From: Actinomycetes bacterium
GTDB lineage: Bacteria > Actinomycetota > Acidimicrobiia > Acidimicrobiales > Ilumatobacteraceae
Length of the DNA: 64,000 nucleotides
Reading direction: 5' to 3'
NCBI GenBank assembly: GCA_021414085.1
Contig: JAIOPC010000017.1
Location: 62,001 to 126,000 of the forward strand
Shown here: positions 52,620-61,959 of the stretch, piece by piece
How positions within the stretch are numbered: position 1 is the first letter of the stretch
Layout: each line of letters starts with the position of its first letter
Made by a program: the position numbers and the translations under genes
The notes under the pieces: generated by a model
Database searches by the model: none
What the model was told of the DNA's origin: nothing
What the model saw: only the letters and a program-made list of their open reading frames with translations

Positions 52620-53441
52620 ATGGCCAACGTTCTGATCACAGGGTGCAGTAGCGGGTTCGGCGAGCTCGCAGCAATCACGTTTGCGGATCGAGGGCATCGC
52701 GTCTTCGCCACCATGCGCACGCCCGGCAAGTCGGCTGCGCTGAACGCGCGTGACGACATCACGCAGTTACCGCTCGATGTCTGCAATAGCGACAGCGTGG
52801 TAGCGGCAGTCAACGCGGCAATTGCCGCGGCTGGCCAGCTCGACATCGTGGTCAACAACGCGGGCATTGAGGTGTTTGGCGCAGTGCACTTGCTGTCCGA
52901 CGAGGAAGTGATGGGTCAGCTCGACACCAACGTGGTGGGTGTGATTCGTGTCGTGCGCGCAGTTGTGCCGCACATGCTCGCCGCGGGCGGAGGAACGATC
53001 GTGACGGTTGGCTCCCTTGCCGGACTTGTCGGCCCGCCGTACAGCGGGATCTACGCGGCCAGCAAGCACGCGGTCGAGGCCCTCAGCGAGGCGATGCACT
53101 TTGAGCTGTCGCAGCAGGGAATCAAGGTGCGCGTCGTTGAGCCCGGCCAGTTCGCCACCGAGTTGGGAAGTAACAGCATCTACGCGGCGGCGATGTCTGC
53201 TGAAACGCCAGAGCGTCAGCGCTACGAGCGTTTCCGCACCGCAATGCGCTCACTCGTAAACGGCACACCGCCCAGCGCACAAGTCGTGGCCGACGCGATC
53301 TACACAGCAGCCACGGAGGAGCCCGGCCACCTGCGGCATCCGGTCGGCGACGACGCCGCGCTGGTGATCGCAGTCAAGTCGCAGATGAGCTTCGAAGATT
53401 TCGATCAAGCGATGCGCACCACGTTGAACTGGTTTGAGTGA
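52620..53441 (+). CDS. Short-chain dehydrogenase/reductase
   Basis: Oxidoreductase of 273 aa. It has the SDR cofactor loop TGCSSGFG at 7-14, NNAG (VVNNAGIEVFG), the catalytic Ser in VGSLAG and YAASK. An Arg in ATMRTPG after strand 2 favours NADP. The C-terminus is longer than in minimal SDRs. It follows larE by 22 nt; a functional link is not evident. It ends before a strong hairpin. Confidence 0.92.
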   Translation: MANVLITGCSSGFGELAAITFADRGHRVFATMRTPGKSAALNARDDITQLPLDVCNSDSVVAAVNAAIAAAGQLDIVVNNAGIEVFGAVHLLSDEEVMGQLDTNVVGVIRVVRAVVPHMLAAGGGTIVTVGSLAGLVGPPYSGIYAASKHAVEALSEAMHFELSQQGIKVRVVEPGQFATELGSNSIYAAAMSAETPERQRYERFRTAMRSLVNGTPPSAQVVADAIYTAATEEPGHLRHPVGDDAALVIAVKSQMSFEDFDQAMRTTLNWFE

Positions 53442-53449
53442 CAGACGCG

Positions 53450-53482
53450 AATGTGGCCCACCCCGCCGGGGTGGGCCACATT
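53450..53482. terminator. Perfect 15-bp hairpin, bidirectional terminator
   Basis: Arms 53450-53464 and 53468-53482 are perfectly complementary over 15 bp with a three-base GCC loop, ending in ATT/AAT. It lies between the convergent SDR and DUF4333 genes. A 10-nt direct repeat ACTTGAACTG follows at 53491-53500 and 53506-53515, before the DUF4333 stop. Confidence 0.85.
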
Positions 53483-53516
53483 GCGTTACTACTTGAACTG
53501 CTACGACTTGAACTGA

Positions 53517-53810
53517 TTACTGGCGGGGTGCGCCGTCGGTGATCTCGTAGGAGTTCTCCGACTTGACGGTCAGGTTGAAGTCCCAGGTCAAGCCGTCGGC
53601 GTCGACCGCGGTGCAAGTGAACGTCTCGCCAGCTTCCACCTTGGCGGGCTCGGTGCAGGCTGCCTCGGTGAATGTCGTGCCCGCTTGCGTCTCGACTTCG
53701 GTGCTCTGGATGAACGCCTCGGCGTTCTCCTTAAAGTCCTTGCTGTCGTTGCTGCAGGCAGCAAGCAGGAAGATTCCGGTGCTGGCCGCGGCGATGATCA
53801 GTTTCTTCAT
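53517..53810 (-). CDS. DUF4333-domain lipoprotein
   Basis: Protein of 97 aa. The signal peptide has the lipobox LAAC at 16-19. The mature domain has two cysteines (AACTEP and FTCTAV) spaced as in DUF4333, where they form a disulfide, and ends DFNLTVKSENSYEI. Such proteins occur in actinobacterial envelopes; function unknown. It lies downstream of rarD on the same strand, with 66 nt between. Confidence 0.85.
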   Translation of the reverse strand: MKKLIIAAASTGIFLLAACSNDSKDFKENAEAFIQSTEVETQAGTTFTEAACTEPAKVEAGETFTCTAVDADGLTWDFNLTVKSENSYEITDGAPRQ

Positions 53811-53876
53811 TGTTTGGTCTGCCTTTCGGAGTGGGTCAGTTCTTGACGGTATCAGGCGGCCGGTATCGAAACGGAA

Positions 53877-54788
53877 CTACGTAGCGAAGGACATGCGCGA
53901 CCGGTGGGCGCGCCTCACCGAGTCGGTTGTCATGATCGCTAATCCTGTCCATACGAGCGCAAAACCGACGATACGCAGCGGTGGCAGCGCCTCGTCGTAG
54001 AGCAGCCAGCCGATGAGGAAGTTCATCGACGGAACGGTGTACTGCATCGGGCCGATGATGGTGAGCGGCACTCGCTGCGCGGCGTATGCGAACAACATCA
54101 GTGGGGCGACCGTCGCCGCACCGGTCAGTACCGCGTACGTGAGCTCGACACCGGACGCGCTGCTCGGGATGCTGGTGGCTCGATTGGCAAGTGCGATCGC
54201 CAAGGCGGCGGCCGGTACCACGAGCACGAAGCTCTCTGCAGCCATGCTCTCAAGCGGCGAGAGCGGGATCTGCTTCTTCAGATACCCGTAGAGCGTCCAC
54301 GTCGTTGCCATGGCGAGGGCGATCCACGGAACGCTGCCGTTGGAGATGGTCAGCACCACCACCGCAGCAGCCGCCAGCCCAAGTGCCACTCGCTGAGCGA
54401 TTCGAAGCGGCTCGTGCAGCACCAGCACACCGACGGCGACGGTGCCGAGTGGGGCAATGAAGTAGCCAAGAGCGGTCTCCAGCACGTGACCATTGACCAC
54501 GGCCCACACGTACGTCGTCCAGTTGACGCTCAGCAAGATGGCTGCCGCGACAACGCGGATCAGCAGCCCACGATCGCGGCGCAGCACAGCGAGGTGACCC
54601 CAGCGGCGCGTGCCAGTGAGAGCGATCGTCATGAGCACGGCTGATGCTGAGATACGCCAGCCAATTAGCTCAAACGCGTTGAAGTGGTGGAGCTGTTTCC
54701 AATAGATGGTCAGCAGACCCCACACCAGGTATGCGGACGCGCCAGCGATGATGCCAGCGCGTTGTTCGGGGTGTTCGGGTTGGTGCAT
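53877..54788 (-). CDS. rarD: EamA-family permease RarD
   Basis: Protein of 303 aa with ten predicted helices. The RarD signature YLVWGLLTIYWKQL...ELIGWRISAS occurs at the start, and ETALGYFIAPLG and QYTVPSMNFLIGWLL later. It belongs to the drug/metabolite transporter group; RarD was linked to chloramphenicol sensitivity in E. coli, but its substrate is unknown. Normal length. Divergent from pgl. Confidence 0.92.
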   Translation of the reverse strand: MHQPEHPEQRAGIIAGASAYLVWGLLTIYWKQLHHFNAFELIGWRISASAVLMTIALTGTRRWGHLAVLRRDRGLLIRVVAAAILLSVNWTTYVWAVVNGHVLETALGYFIAPLGTVAVGVLVLHEPLRIAQRVALGLAAAAVVVLTISNGSVPWIALAMATTWTLYGYLKKQIPLSPLESMAAESFVLVVPAAALAIALANRATSIPSSASGVELTYAVLTGAATVAPLMLFAYAAQRVPLTIIGPMQYTVPSMNFLIGWLLYDEALPPLRIVGFALVWTGLAIMTTDSVRRAHRSRMSFAT

Positions 54789-54837
54789 GAGCGATTCCTA
54801 CAGTAGGTGCAAGGCCGGTTCGTGAAAGGCTACGGGG

Positions 54838-55518
54838 GTGGAGATTCGGGTCACGGTCGACGCTGCCGCCGCTGCCTCTGATGCTGCTGGGTGGGTCGCT
54901 GGCAAGTTGCGCAACGCGATTCTTCGGCGCGGCGAAGCATCGTTGGCCGTGAGCGGGGGAACGACGCCTACACGGATGTTTGCGGAGTTGTCGACTCTTG
55001 GGGTGGCGTGGCCGGAAGTCACCGTTTGGCAAGTCGACGAACGAATCGCGCCGGACGGGAGCGTTGATCGCAACGCGCCAATGCTCGCCGTGTTCGACGA
55101 AATCGGTGCCAGCGTTCGGCTGATGCCGGTTGTAGATCGGGACCTGCATACGGCCGCGCGCCGATACGGCGATGGGCTGCCGGCTCGCTTCGACGTTGTT
55201 CACCTCGGCCTCGGCGACGATGGCCATACGGCATCTTGGGCTCCAGGCGACGCCGTCATCGATCAAGTCGAGCCCGTCGCGTTGTCGGGCGAATACCGCG
55301 GCACACGTCGGATGACGTTGACGCCACCGGTCGTCAACGGTGCCCGCAGTCGACTGGTACTCGCGACAGGCGCCGACAAGGCCGCCCCAATGCGAGGCTG
55401 GCTGTTGCACAACGAAACGCTGCCGATCGAACGCTTGCATCGCACTGGAACTGTCGTGGTGCTCGACGCGGCGGCAGCGGGCCAGCTGCCGCTGGCGACT
55501 CCGCGGCACGGCAGGTAA
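54838..55518 (+). CDS. pgl: 6-phosphogluconolactonase
   Basis: Enzyme of 226 aa that hydrolyses 6-phosphogluconolactone in the oxidative pentose phosphate pathway. Family motifs are SLAVSGGTTPTRMF, VTVWQVDERIAP and VVHLGLGDDGHTASWAPG. Start GTG at 54838. The pgi gene follows 15 nt later; zwf is not in the window. Confidence 0.93.
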   Translation: MEIRVTVDAAAAASDAAGWVAGKLRNAILRRGEASLAVSGGTTPTRMFAELSTLGVAWPEVTVWQVDERIAPDGSVDRNAPMLAVFDEIGASVRLMPVVDRDLHTAARRYGDGLPARFDVVHLGLGDDGHTASWAPGDAVIDQVEPVALSGEYRGTRRMTLTPPVVNGARSRLVLATGADKAAPMRGWLLHNETLPIERLHRTGTVVVLDAAAAGQLPLATPRHGR

Positions 55519-55533
55519 GTAGCGTCGGCGACG

Positions 55534-57135
55534 ATGGACATCACCACGACCGCTGAGTGGGCTGCGCTGCTCGCTGCCAAACCGCCGGCGCACCTTCGCG
55601 AGCTATTCCAGACCGACAGCCAGCGGGCCGAGCGCTATGTGCTCGTCGCTGGGGATTTGCGCATCGACTACTCGAAGAACCTGATCGACGACCGGGTGCT
55701 GGCGGTGTTGCAGAAGGTTGCTGCGGCTGCCAAGGTCGAAGCGCGACGCGACGCGATGTTTGCGGGGGCGCACATCAACGCCACGGAAGACCGCGCCGTG
55801 CTGCACACGGCGCTGCGGGCGCTTCGCTCAGCCGAGCTTGTCGTCGACGGCCACGATGTTGTCGCCGACGTTCATAGCGTGCTCGATCGCATGGAGGCCT
55901 TCGCGCGGCGGGTGCGCAGCGGAGATTGGCTCGGTGCCACCGGGAAGCGCATTGAGACGATCGTCAACATTGGGATCGGTGGCAGCGACCTTGGCCCGGC
56001 GATGGCATATCTGGCCACCGAATCGTTCGCGCAGCCAGGCTTGCACTGCCGATTCGTGAGCAACGTGGACGGTGCCGACATCGCGTCGAACCTCGCCGAT
56101 CTCGAACCCGCAACGACGCTCGTGGTGGTGAGCTCGAAGACGTTCACCACCATCGAAACCCTCACCAACGCGAGCGAGGCGCGGCGCTGGGTTGTGGACT
56201 CTCTCGGTGCGGAAGCGGTGGCGAAGCATTTCGTCGCCGTCAGTACCAATGCTGCGAAGGTGGCGGAATTCGGCATCGATGTCGAGAACATGTTCGAGTT
56301 CTGGGATTGGGTCGGTGGCCGCTACTCGGTGGACTCGGCGATCGGGCTCTCGTTGATGATCGCGATCGGACCACCTGCGTTTCGCGACTTCCTCGCTGGC
56401 TTCCACACCATCGACGAGCACTTTCGTTCAGCCCCACCCGCAAACAATGCGCCGATGGTGATGGCGCTCTTAGGTGTTTGGTATCACAACGTGCTTGGCG
56501 CCGAAACGAAGGCGGTGCTGCCGTATGCACACGAGTTGCGCCGCTTCCCGGCGTACCTGCAGCAGTTGGACATGGAGAGCAATGGCAAGAGCGTGCGCCT
56601 CGATGGCGGCGAAGTGGCAACCACCACGGGTCCAATTGTGTGGGGCGAGCCAGGTACCAACGGGCAACACGCCTTCTACCAACTGCTGCATCAGGGCACG
56701 CGACTCGTCCCGATCGACTTCATTGGGTTCGCGCAACCGAACCGCGGACCTGCTGCGCAGCACGACTTGTTGATGGCGAATCTGTTTGCGCAGGGCGAAG
56801 CGCTCGCGTTCGGCAAGACACTCGCAGAGGTCGTCGCGGAAGGCGTTCCTGCGCATCAGCAAGCGCATCGTGTCTTTCCTGGTGACCGTCCTTCGACAAC
56901 GATTCTGGCGCCGCGGCTGACACCAGGCGTGCTCGGTCAGCTGATCGCGCTGTATGAACACATCGTGTTCGTGCAGGGCGTGGTGTGGGGCGTCAATAGC
57001 TTCGATCAGTGGGGCGTTGAGTTGGGAAAGGTGTTGGCCACTCGCATCTCGCCCGAACTGACGACGACGGCCGCGCTGAGCCACGACTCGAGCACAAACT
57101 CGTTGATCGATTGGTATCGAGCCAACCGCGCCTGA
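55534..57135 (+). CDS. pgi: Glucose-6-phosphate isomerase
   Basis: Enzyme of 533 aa interconverting glucose-6-P and fructose-6-P. Signatures are [12 protein letters not shown]-like ([14 protein letters not shown]), [11 protein letters not shown], the catalytic region [11 protein letters not shown], and [18 protein letters not shown]. The length is near the normal bacterial value. It is cotranscribed with pgl, so the pair sits at the branch between glycolysis and the pentose phosphate pathway. Confidence 0.97.
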   Translation: MDITTTAEWAALLAAKPPAHLRELFQTDSQRAERYVLVAGDLRIDYSKNLIDDRVLAVLQKVAAAAKVEARRDAMFAGAHINATEDRAVLHTALRALRSAELVVDGHDVVADVHSVLDRMEAFARRVRSGDWLGATGKRIETIVNIGIGGSDLGPAMAYLATESFAQPGLHCRFVSNVDGADIASNLADLEPATTLVVVSSKTFTTIETLTNASEARRWVVDSLGAEAVAKHFVAVSTNAAKVAEFGIDVENMFEFWDWVGGRYSVDSAIGLSLMIAIGPPAFRDFLAGFHTIDEHFRSAPPANNAPMVMALLGVWYHNVLGAETKAVLPYAHELRRFPAYLQQLDMESNGKSVRLDGGEVATTTGPIVWGEPGTNGQHAFYQLLHQGTRLVPIDFIGFAQPNRGPAAQHDLLMANLFAQGEALAFGKTLAEVVAEGVPAHQQAHRVFPGDRPSTTILAPRLTPGVLGQLIALYEHIVFVQGVVWGVNSFDQWGVELGKVLATRISPELTTTAALSHDSSTNSLIDWYRANRA

Positions 57136-57184
57136 CGCACCACCCCAGAACTCGTTGCCCTCTGGGTCGGCCATCTTGGCGACG
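57136..57184 (-). pseudogene. Possible fossil of a VOC-protein C-terminus
   Basis: Read on the minus strand, this gap encodes VAKMADPEGNEFWGG, which matches the C-terminal ADPEGNEF strand of VOC proteins (compare DPEGNEF in the gene at 1843-2202). No upstream part of a VOC gene remains, since the PhoD stop lies right next to it. Only about 14 codons survive, so the call is tentative. Confidence 0.35.
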
Positions 57185-58798
57185 TTACGGCGCTGGTGCG
57201 ACGGTGTTGCTTCCCGACTCCACGACATAGGTGCTGTAGGTGGTCACTTCGCTGTCGAGCGATGCGACATCGGTGACAACGCGGTACTCGGCCGTCCACA
57301 GGTCGGGCGTCACAGTGTGCAACGTGTAGCCGCGATGCGCGAGTTCGGCGTCGACGAGGTCGGGAAAGCTCTTCAGGAGATCCGTGAGCTGCGGATCGAG
57401 ATTGGCACCCGAGCTGATCGAAGTGGTGACGAACTCAACACCAACTGCGGCGTCGTCGGTGCGCAGGTGTGCGACAGCGGCCAGATGGATGTCGCCTGTG
57501 ACGACGATCAGGTTCTGGATGCCCGCTGTATCGAGGCTTGCCAGCAACCGTTCGCGGGCAACCGGGTAGCCATCCCACTGGTCATAGTTCAACACCGCGC
57601 CGTTGAGGGTTGCGTTAGCCATCACGACCTGGTTGCCGATCACGTTCCACTGCGCACTTGAGTCAGTCAGTGTGTCGACGAGCCATTGCTCCTGTGCGTC
57701 GCCGAGCATTGTCCTGCTCGGATCGGCGGCTTCGGCGCATGCCGGTTCAAGGTCCAAGACCGCGTCGCCGCACGCCTGATCGGATCGGTATTGGCGACCA
57801 TCGAGCAGTACCAGAGTCAACAGTTCGCCCCACGTCGCGTCGCGGTAGATGCGGTATTCCTCGCCCGCTGCCGCCGGAGGGGGCAGCCGAACCGGTTGAT
57901 GTTCCCACCACGCGGTGTAGGCCGCGAAGCGGCGCGCTTCGAATTCCGAGAGGTCGTCGGGTTCTTGTGGAAGCAGACCGGCGTAGTTGTTCTCGACTTC
58001 GTGGTCGTCCCAGATGACGAACCACGGGCACGACGCGTGCGCAGCTTGCAGATTGGCATCGGTCTTGTAGCGCGCGTAGCGATTGCGATACTGCTCGAGC
58101 GTCGTTGGCTCGGCGTCGAGATGGATGCGCGCCGCGGGATCGCCGCCAACGGTCCCCGCGTCCTCGTAGATGTAGTCGCCGAGCCACAGCGTGAAGTCGG
58201 GGGCGTGTTCGGCGAGGTCACGGTGTGCTGCGTAGTAGCCCGCTTCGTAGTGCTGGCAGCTGGCAGCGGCGAATCGCACCTCAGTTGCGTCGGTCGGCGC
58301 CACGCGTGTGATTCCTGTGGGGCTGGTGTATTGACCGACGCGGAAGCGGTAGAACCACGTCCCCTGCGGTAACTCTGCGAACGCGTGCACGCTGTGGCCA
58401 CTGTCGGCCTTGGCAACCTCTTGACCACTTGCAGCAATGCTGGCGAAGTCGTCAGTGGCACTGGCTTCCCACAGCACTGGCACGTCGTCGGCCGGCATGC
58501 CGCCACCTTCCAGTGGGAGCGGCGCCAACCTCGTCCACAGCACCACGCTGTCCGTATCGGGATCGCCAGACGCGACACCCAATGTGAACGGATCTGCTGC
58601 TAGCTCGATTGATGGCAGCGTGGTAGCGCTGGTGGTCGTCGTTGACGCCGTCGTAGATGACGGCTTGGTTGGCGCGGCGTTGGTTGAAGTTGTGGGTGCG
58701 CTGGGCGTGCTGTCATCGGAGCAGGCAGTAACGGCGACGGCTGCGGCACCAGCCAGGAACATTCGCCGTGAGATCGCGTCCCGTGAGATCGGAGTCAT
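57185..58798 (-). CDS. phoD: PhoD-type alkaline phosphatase/phosphodiesterase
   Basis: Exported metalloenzyme of 537 aa. The leader has a twin-arginine-like SRRMFLAG and a following VTAC lipobox, so it is probably a Tat-exported lipoprotein. A Thr/Ser-rich linker follows (about 28-60). The PhoD domain shows FTLGVASGDPD, VRFAAASCQHYEAGY, LWLGDYIYEDAG, WDDHEVENNYAG and VVTGDIHLA. It uses iron and calcium in known members and releases phosphate from organic phosphates. Downstream of the RlmI-like gene by 27 nt. No Pho box was identified. Confidence 0.93.
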   Translation of the reverse strand: MTPISRDAISRRMFLAGAAAVAVTACSDDSTPSAPTTSTNAAPTKPSSTTASTTTTSATTLPSIELAADPFTLGVASGDPDTDSVVLWTRLAPLPLEGGGMPADDVPVLWEASATDDFASIAASGQEVAKADSGHSVHAFAELPQGTWFYRFRVGQYTSPTGITRVAPTDATEVRFAAASCQHYEAGYYAAHRDLAEHAPDFTLWLGDYIYEDAGTVGGDPAARIHLDAEPTTLEQYRNRYARYKTDANLQAAHASCPWFVIWDDHEVENNYAGLLPQEPDDLSEFEARRFAAYTAWWEHQPVRLPPPAAAGEEYRIYRDATWGELLTLVLLDGRQYRSDQACGDAVLDLEPACAEAADPSRTMLGDAQEQWLVDTLTDSSAQWNVIGNQVVMANATLNGAVLNYDQWDGYPVARERLLASLDTAGIQNLIVVTGDIHLAAVAHLRTDDAAVGVEFVTTSISSGANLDPQLTDLLKSFPDLVDAELAHRGYTLHTVTPDLWTAEYRVVTDVASLDSEVTTYSTYVVESGSNTVAPAP

Positions 58799-58825
58799 AG
58801 GTCGACAGTCTGCACGCTAGAAGCG

Positions 58826-60076
58826 TCAGGGAACTCGCGCGAGCACAGCTTTCAGGTACGCACCCTGCGCGAAGCCAACCGGATGGTCGATCGCGTGGCC
58901 GGTTCGGCGCAGCTCGTCCAAGGGTCGGCCAGCGCGTGCAGCCGCGTGCGACACCGTGATGTGAAACTCGTCGGCAGTCACACGACTACTGCACGATGCC
59001 AGTAAGAGGAGACCATCGGGGCGCACGAGCTTCACCGCCCGCTCGGCGAGCATGGTGTACGACTGAAGTGCTTTCTCGACACTGGTCTGGCGGGGAGTGA
59101 ACGAGGGCGGGTCGACGATCACGATCTCGAATCGTTCGCCTTTGCGTGCGTATCGATCCATCACCTCAAACGCGTCGCCGGTTTCGGTGCGAAAGGCGCA
59201 CGCGGCCACTTCGTTGCGCGTGAGGTTGTGAGCCATGTTGCGGGATGCGGCGGCCAATGCCGGCGCGCTGCTGTCGACCGCTACGACCTCGCGGGCACCG
59301 CCGGCGGCTGCGTGAACGCTGAAACCACCGGTGTTGGCGAACATGTCGAGCACGCGGCAGTCGTCGGCGTTGGTGCCGATGAGCGCACGGTTGTCGCGCT
59401 GATCCAAGAAGTGGCCGGTCTTCTGCCCGCGCACGACGTCGGCCTCGAAGGTGAGCCCGCACTCGGTGAACAGGATCGGGTCGGCGGGCGAAACACCAAT
59501 CAGCGCGTCGCCTTCCTCTAATCCATGCAATGGAGCGCCGTGCATGTTGCGCGCCAACCGCAGCACCAGTGCCTCGGGATGAAACGCGTCGGCGATGGCA
59601 GGTACGACATCGGCCAGGTGCGGTAGCCACATCGCGGAGTACAGCTTGAGGACCAGAGTGTCCGAGTACCGATCGAGCACGAGCCCGGGCATGCTGTCGT
59701 TCTCGCCGTGTACTAGTCGGTAGCCGGTCGTGTCGCCGCGATCGATCAATGAGCGGCGACGTTCTTGCGCGGCGAGAAACTGCTGCGTCCAGAAGGCGCG
59801 ATCAATTGCCGTTGGTTTGCCGCGGTGGACCAGTTTCACCCGGATTGGGCTCGCCGGGTCGTAGAGCCCGATGGCCACGAAGTTGCGGTCGTCGTCGAAC
59901 ACAACCGCCAGGTCGCCGCTGGCGCCTGTGCCGTTGAGGGAAGGGCCTTTGACGGAGGTGATCGATGCCTCGTACACCCACGGGTGACCGCCACGGATCT
60001 GGCGTAGTGCATCGGGCGTTACCCGCACCGCCAAGCGACTGGCTGATGGCCGTGGGAGTTGGGCGAACAAAGACAC
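58826..60076 (-). CDS. RlmI-like class I rRNA methyltransferase with PUA domain
   Basis: Protein of 416 aa. An N-terminal PUA domain begins with RVTPDALRQIRGGHPWVYEASI, then an EEHUD-like middle (YRLVHGENDSMPGLVLDRY). The Rossmann methyltransferase has LDMFANTGGFSVHAA and IVDPPSFTPRQTS. The layout is that of RlmI (m5C1962 of 23S rRNA). It starts at an ATG 49 nt from the divergent hydroxyacyl-CoA dehydrogenase, across a 9-bp inverted repeat. Confidence 0.9.
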   Translation of the reverse strand: MSLFAQLPRPSASRLAVRVTPDALRQIRGGHPWVYEASITSVKGPSLNGTGASGDLAVVFDDDRNFVAIGLYDPASPIRVKLVHRGKPTAIDRAFWTQQFLAAQERRRSLIDRGDTTGYRLVHGENDSMPGLVLDRYSDTLVLKLYSAMWLPHLADVVPAIADAFHPEALVLRLARNMHGAPLHGLEEGDALIGVSPADPILFTECGLTFEADVVRGQKTGHFLDQRDNRALIGTNADDCRVLDMFANTGGFSVHAAAGGAREVVAVDSSAPALAAASRNMAHNLTRNEVAACAFRTETGDAFEVMDRYARKGERFEIVIVDPPSFTPRQTSVEKALQSYTMLAERAVKLVRPDGLLLLASCSSRVTADEFHITVSHAAARAGRPLDELRRTGHAIDHPVGFAQGAYLKAVLARVP

Positions 60077-60087
60077 TGCAACAGGGT

Positions 60088-60111
60088 ACGGCCGTTACGG
60101 GAAACGGCCGT
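60088..60111. promoter_or_regulatory. 9-bp perfect inverted repeat in a divergent promoter region
   Basis: ACGGCCGTT at 60088-60096 and AACGGCCGT at 60103-60111 are perfect reverse complements over a six-base spacer. They fill half of the 49-nt gap between two divergent genes and end 14 nt before the ATG at 60126. They could be a regulator binding site or a hairpin in the dehydrogenase leader. Confidence 0.45.
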
Positions 60112-60125
60112 GGATAAGGCACAGT

Positions 60126-61025
60126 ATGGGAGTGACTAGTAGCGAGAACGACAGGATCGAACACGTAGGCGTGGTCGGTGCGGGGCTGATGGGCTCAGGC
60201 ATCGCCGAGGTGTGTGCCCGTGCAGGGTGCGACGTGACGGTGCTGGAGGTCAATGCTGAAGCATGTGAACGTGGTCGCACGCGAGTCGTGGGCAGCCTCG
60301 ATCGGGGCGTCCGCTCCGGCAAGCTGGGCGAAGCCGATCGCGACGCCGCCTTCGCTCGACTGGCGTTCACCACCGACTATGGCGATCTCGCCCAATCTGA
60401 TCTGGTGGTCGAAGCCGTTATCGAGGACGAGAAGTTGAAGTCCACCGTGTTTCGTGAACTCGATCGTGTCGTCAGCAGCCCCGACGCGATCCTTGCAAGC
60501 AACACCAGCTCGATACCGATCATGAAGCTTGGTATTGCTACGCAACGGCCCGAGCATGTCATCGGCATCCACTTCTTCAACCCGGTGCCTGTCTTGCGTC
60601 TCGTCGAGTTGGTGACCTCGCTGTTGACGTCGCCCGAGACCACCGAGCGCGCAAGCCGGTTTGCCGCCGACGTGTTGGGCAAGCGCGTGATCCGTAGCCA
60701 GGACCGAGCTGGCTTCATCGTCAACGCTCTCCTTATCCCTTACCTACTGTCGGCGATTCGCATGATGGAGTCCGGCTTTGCGACGGCCGACGACATCGAT
60801 GCCGGAATGATGGAGGGGTGTAACCACCCGATGGGCCCGCTACGTCTCGCCGACCTGATCGGGCTCGACACGACGATGGCGGTCGCCGACAGTTTGTACA
60901 CCGAGTTCAAGGAGCCGCTGTACGCGTCGCCCCCTCTGTTGTCGCGCATGGTGGAAGCCGGGCTGCTGGGTCGCAAGACGGGGCGCGGCTTCTACGACTA
61001 TCACGCACCTGCAACCGTCAAGTGA
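60126..61025 (+). CDS. 3-hydroxybutyryl-CoA (3-hydroxyacyl-CoA) dehydrogenase
   Basis: Enzyme of 299 aa. The NAD motif is VGVVGAGLMGSGIAEV. The catalytic His lies in GIHFFNPVPVLRLVE with the preceding SNTSSIP, and the C-terminal helical domain has NHPMGPLRLADLIGLDT. It oxidises 3-hydroxyacyl-CoA in beta-oxidation or the butanoate/PHB pathway. It precedes pafB by 10 nt, although a functional link is not known. Confidence 0.95.
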   Translation: MGVTSSENDRIEHVGVVGAGLMGSGIAEVCARAGCDVTVLEVNAEACERGRTRVVGSLDRGVRSGKLGEADRDAAFARLAFTTDYGDLAQSDLVVEAVIEDEKLKSTVFRELDRVVSSPDAILASNTSSIPIMKLGIATQRPEHVIGIHFFNPVPVLRLVELVTSLLTSPETTERASRFAADVLGKRVIRSQDRAGFIVNALLIPYLLSAIRMMESGFATADDIDAGMMEGCNHPMGPLRLADLIGLDTTMAVADSLYTEFKEPLYASPPLLSRMVEAGLLGRKTGRGFYDYHAPATVK

Positions 61026-61035
61026 TGCGCGGCCG

Positions 61036-61959
61036 ATGACCGACGCGCTCGAGCGTGTAACGAATCTCGTCGCGCTACTGATGTCGACTCGCGTTCCGCT
61101 GACGCTCGAGCAGATCGCAGGCGAGCTGACCGGCCAATACCCGGTGGGCGAATCCGCCCTGCGCGGCGCGTTCGAGCGCGACAAGGCGTTGCTGCGCGAG
61201 ATCGGGGTACCGCTGGAGACCGAAGTGCTCGGTGGCAGCGACGCCGGCCGAACGGCGTATCGCATTGACCGAGCGCGCTATGAACTCGCCGATCTCGCGT
61301 TGGCTCCGGATGAACAGGCCGCTCTGCAACTTGCTGTCGCTGCGGCGCGTCTGGCCGATGCGCAGTTCGGATTGCTGAAGCTCGGCGGTGATCGCAGCTC
61401 GGTGCCGGTCGTGGTTGCCAACATCCCCGAACTGGAAGCGTTGCCTGCTCTGCGAGAAGCGGCAGCCGCTCGCGCCGAGGTGTCGTTCGGCTACCACGGT
61501 TCTCCGCGCACGCTGCAGCCATACGCACTGTTGCTGCGGGAACGGTTTTGGTACGTGATCGGCCACGACATCGACCGCTCCGAGTTGCGTACATACCGCG
61601 TCGACCGGATTGAGGGTGATCCGGTCGTTGGCGAATCGGGCTCCTTTCAGCGTCCGGCAGGTTTCGACCCTCGTGCGGTTTTTCCATCCGACCCGAAGCT
61701 GCTCGGCGACGAGCCGACCGCTCGCGCGCAGGTTTGGGTGGGTGAAGCGCGAGCCGACGCAATCGAACGCGAGCTCGGAGACTCAGCAGTTCGCGAACGA
61801 CGCGACGATGGCTCCTTGGTGGTGGAGGTTCCGTGCGCGAACGAAGAGGCGTTTCGCTCGTGGCTGTTCGGCCTCGGTGTGCACGCAGAAGTGCTGGCGC
61901 CGGCTGAGTTGCGCTCATCCATCGTCAGCTGGCTGCGCGCGCTGGCGGGTGCGGAGTGA
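61036..61959 (+). CDS. pafB: WYL-domain regulator PafB
   Basis: Protein of 307 aa. The N-terminal winged HTH (ERVTNLVALLMSTRVPLTLEQIA, then FERDKALLREIGVPLE) and the WYL domain (RFWYVIGHDIDRSELRTYRVDRI) match PafB. PafB and PafC activate the mycobacterial DNA-damage response independently of LexA. Here pafC overlaps by four bases. The proteasome genes, often nearby in other actinobacteria, are not in the window. Confidence 0.9.
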   Translation: MTDALERVTNLVALLMSTRVPLTLEQIAGELTGQYPVGESALRGAFERDKALLREIGVPLETEVLGGSDAGRTAYRIDRARYELADLALAPDEQAALQLAVAAARLADAQFGLLKLGGDRSSVPVVVANIPELEALPALREAAAARAEVSFGYHGSPRTLQPYALLLRERFWYVIGHDIDRSELRTYRVDRIEGDPVVGESGSFQRPAGFDPRAVFPSDPKLLGDEPTARAQVWVGEARADAIERELGDSAVRERRDDGSLVVEVPCANEEAFRSWLFGLGVHAEVLAPAELRSSIVSWLRALAGAE

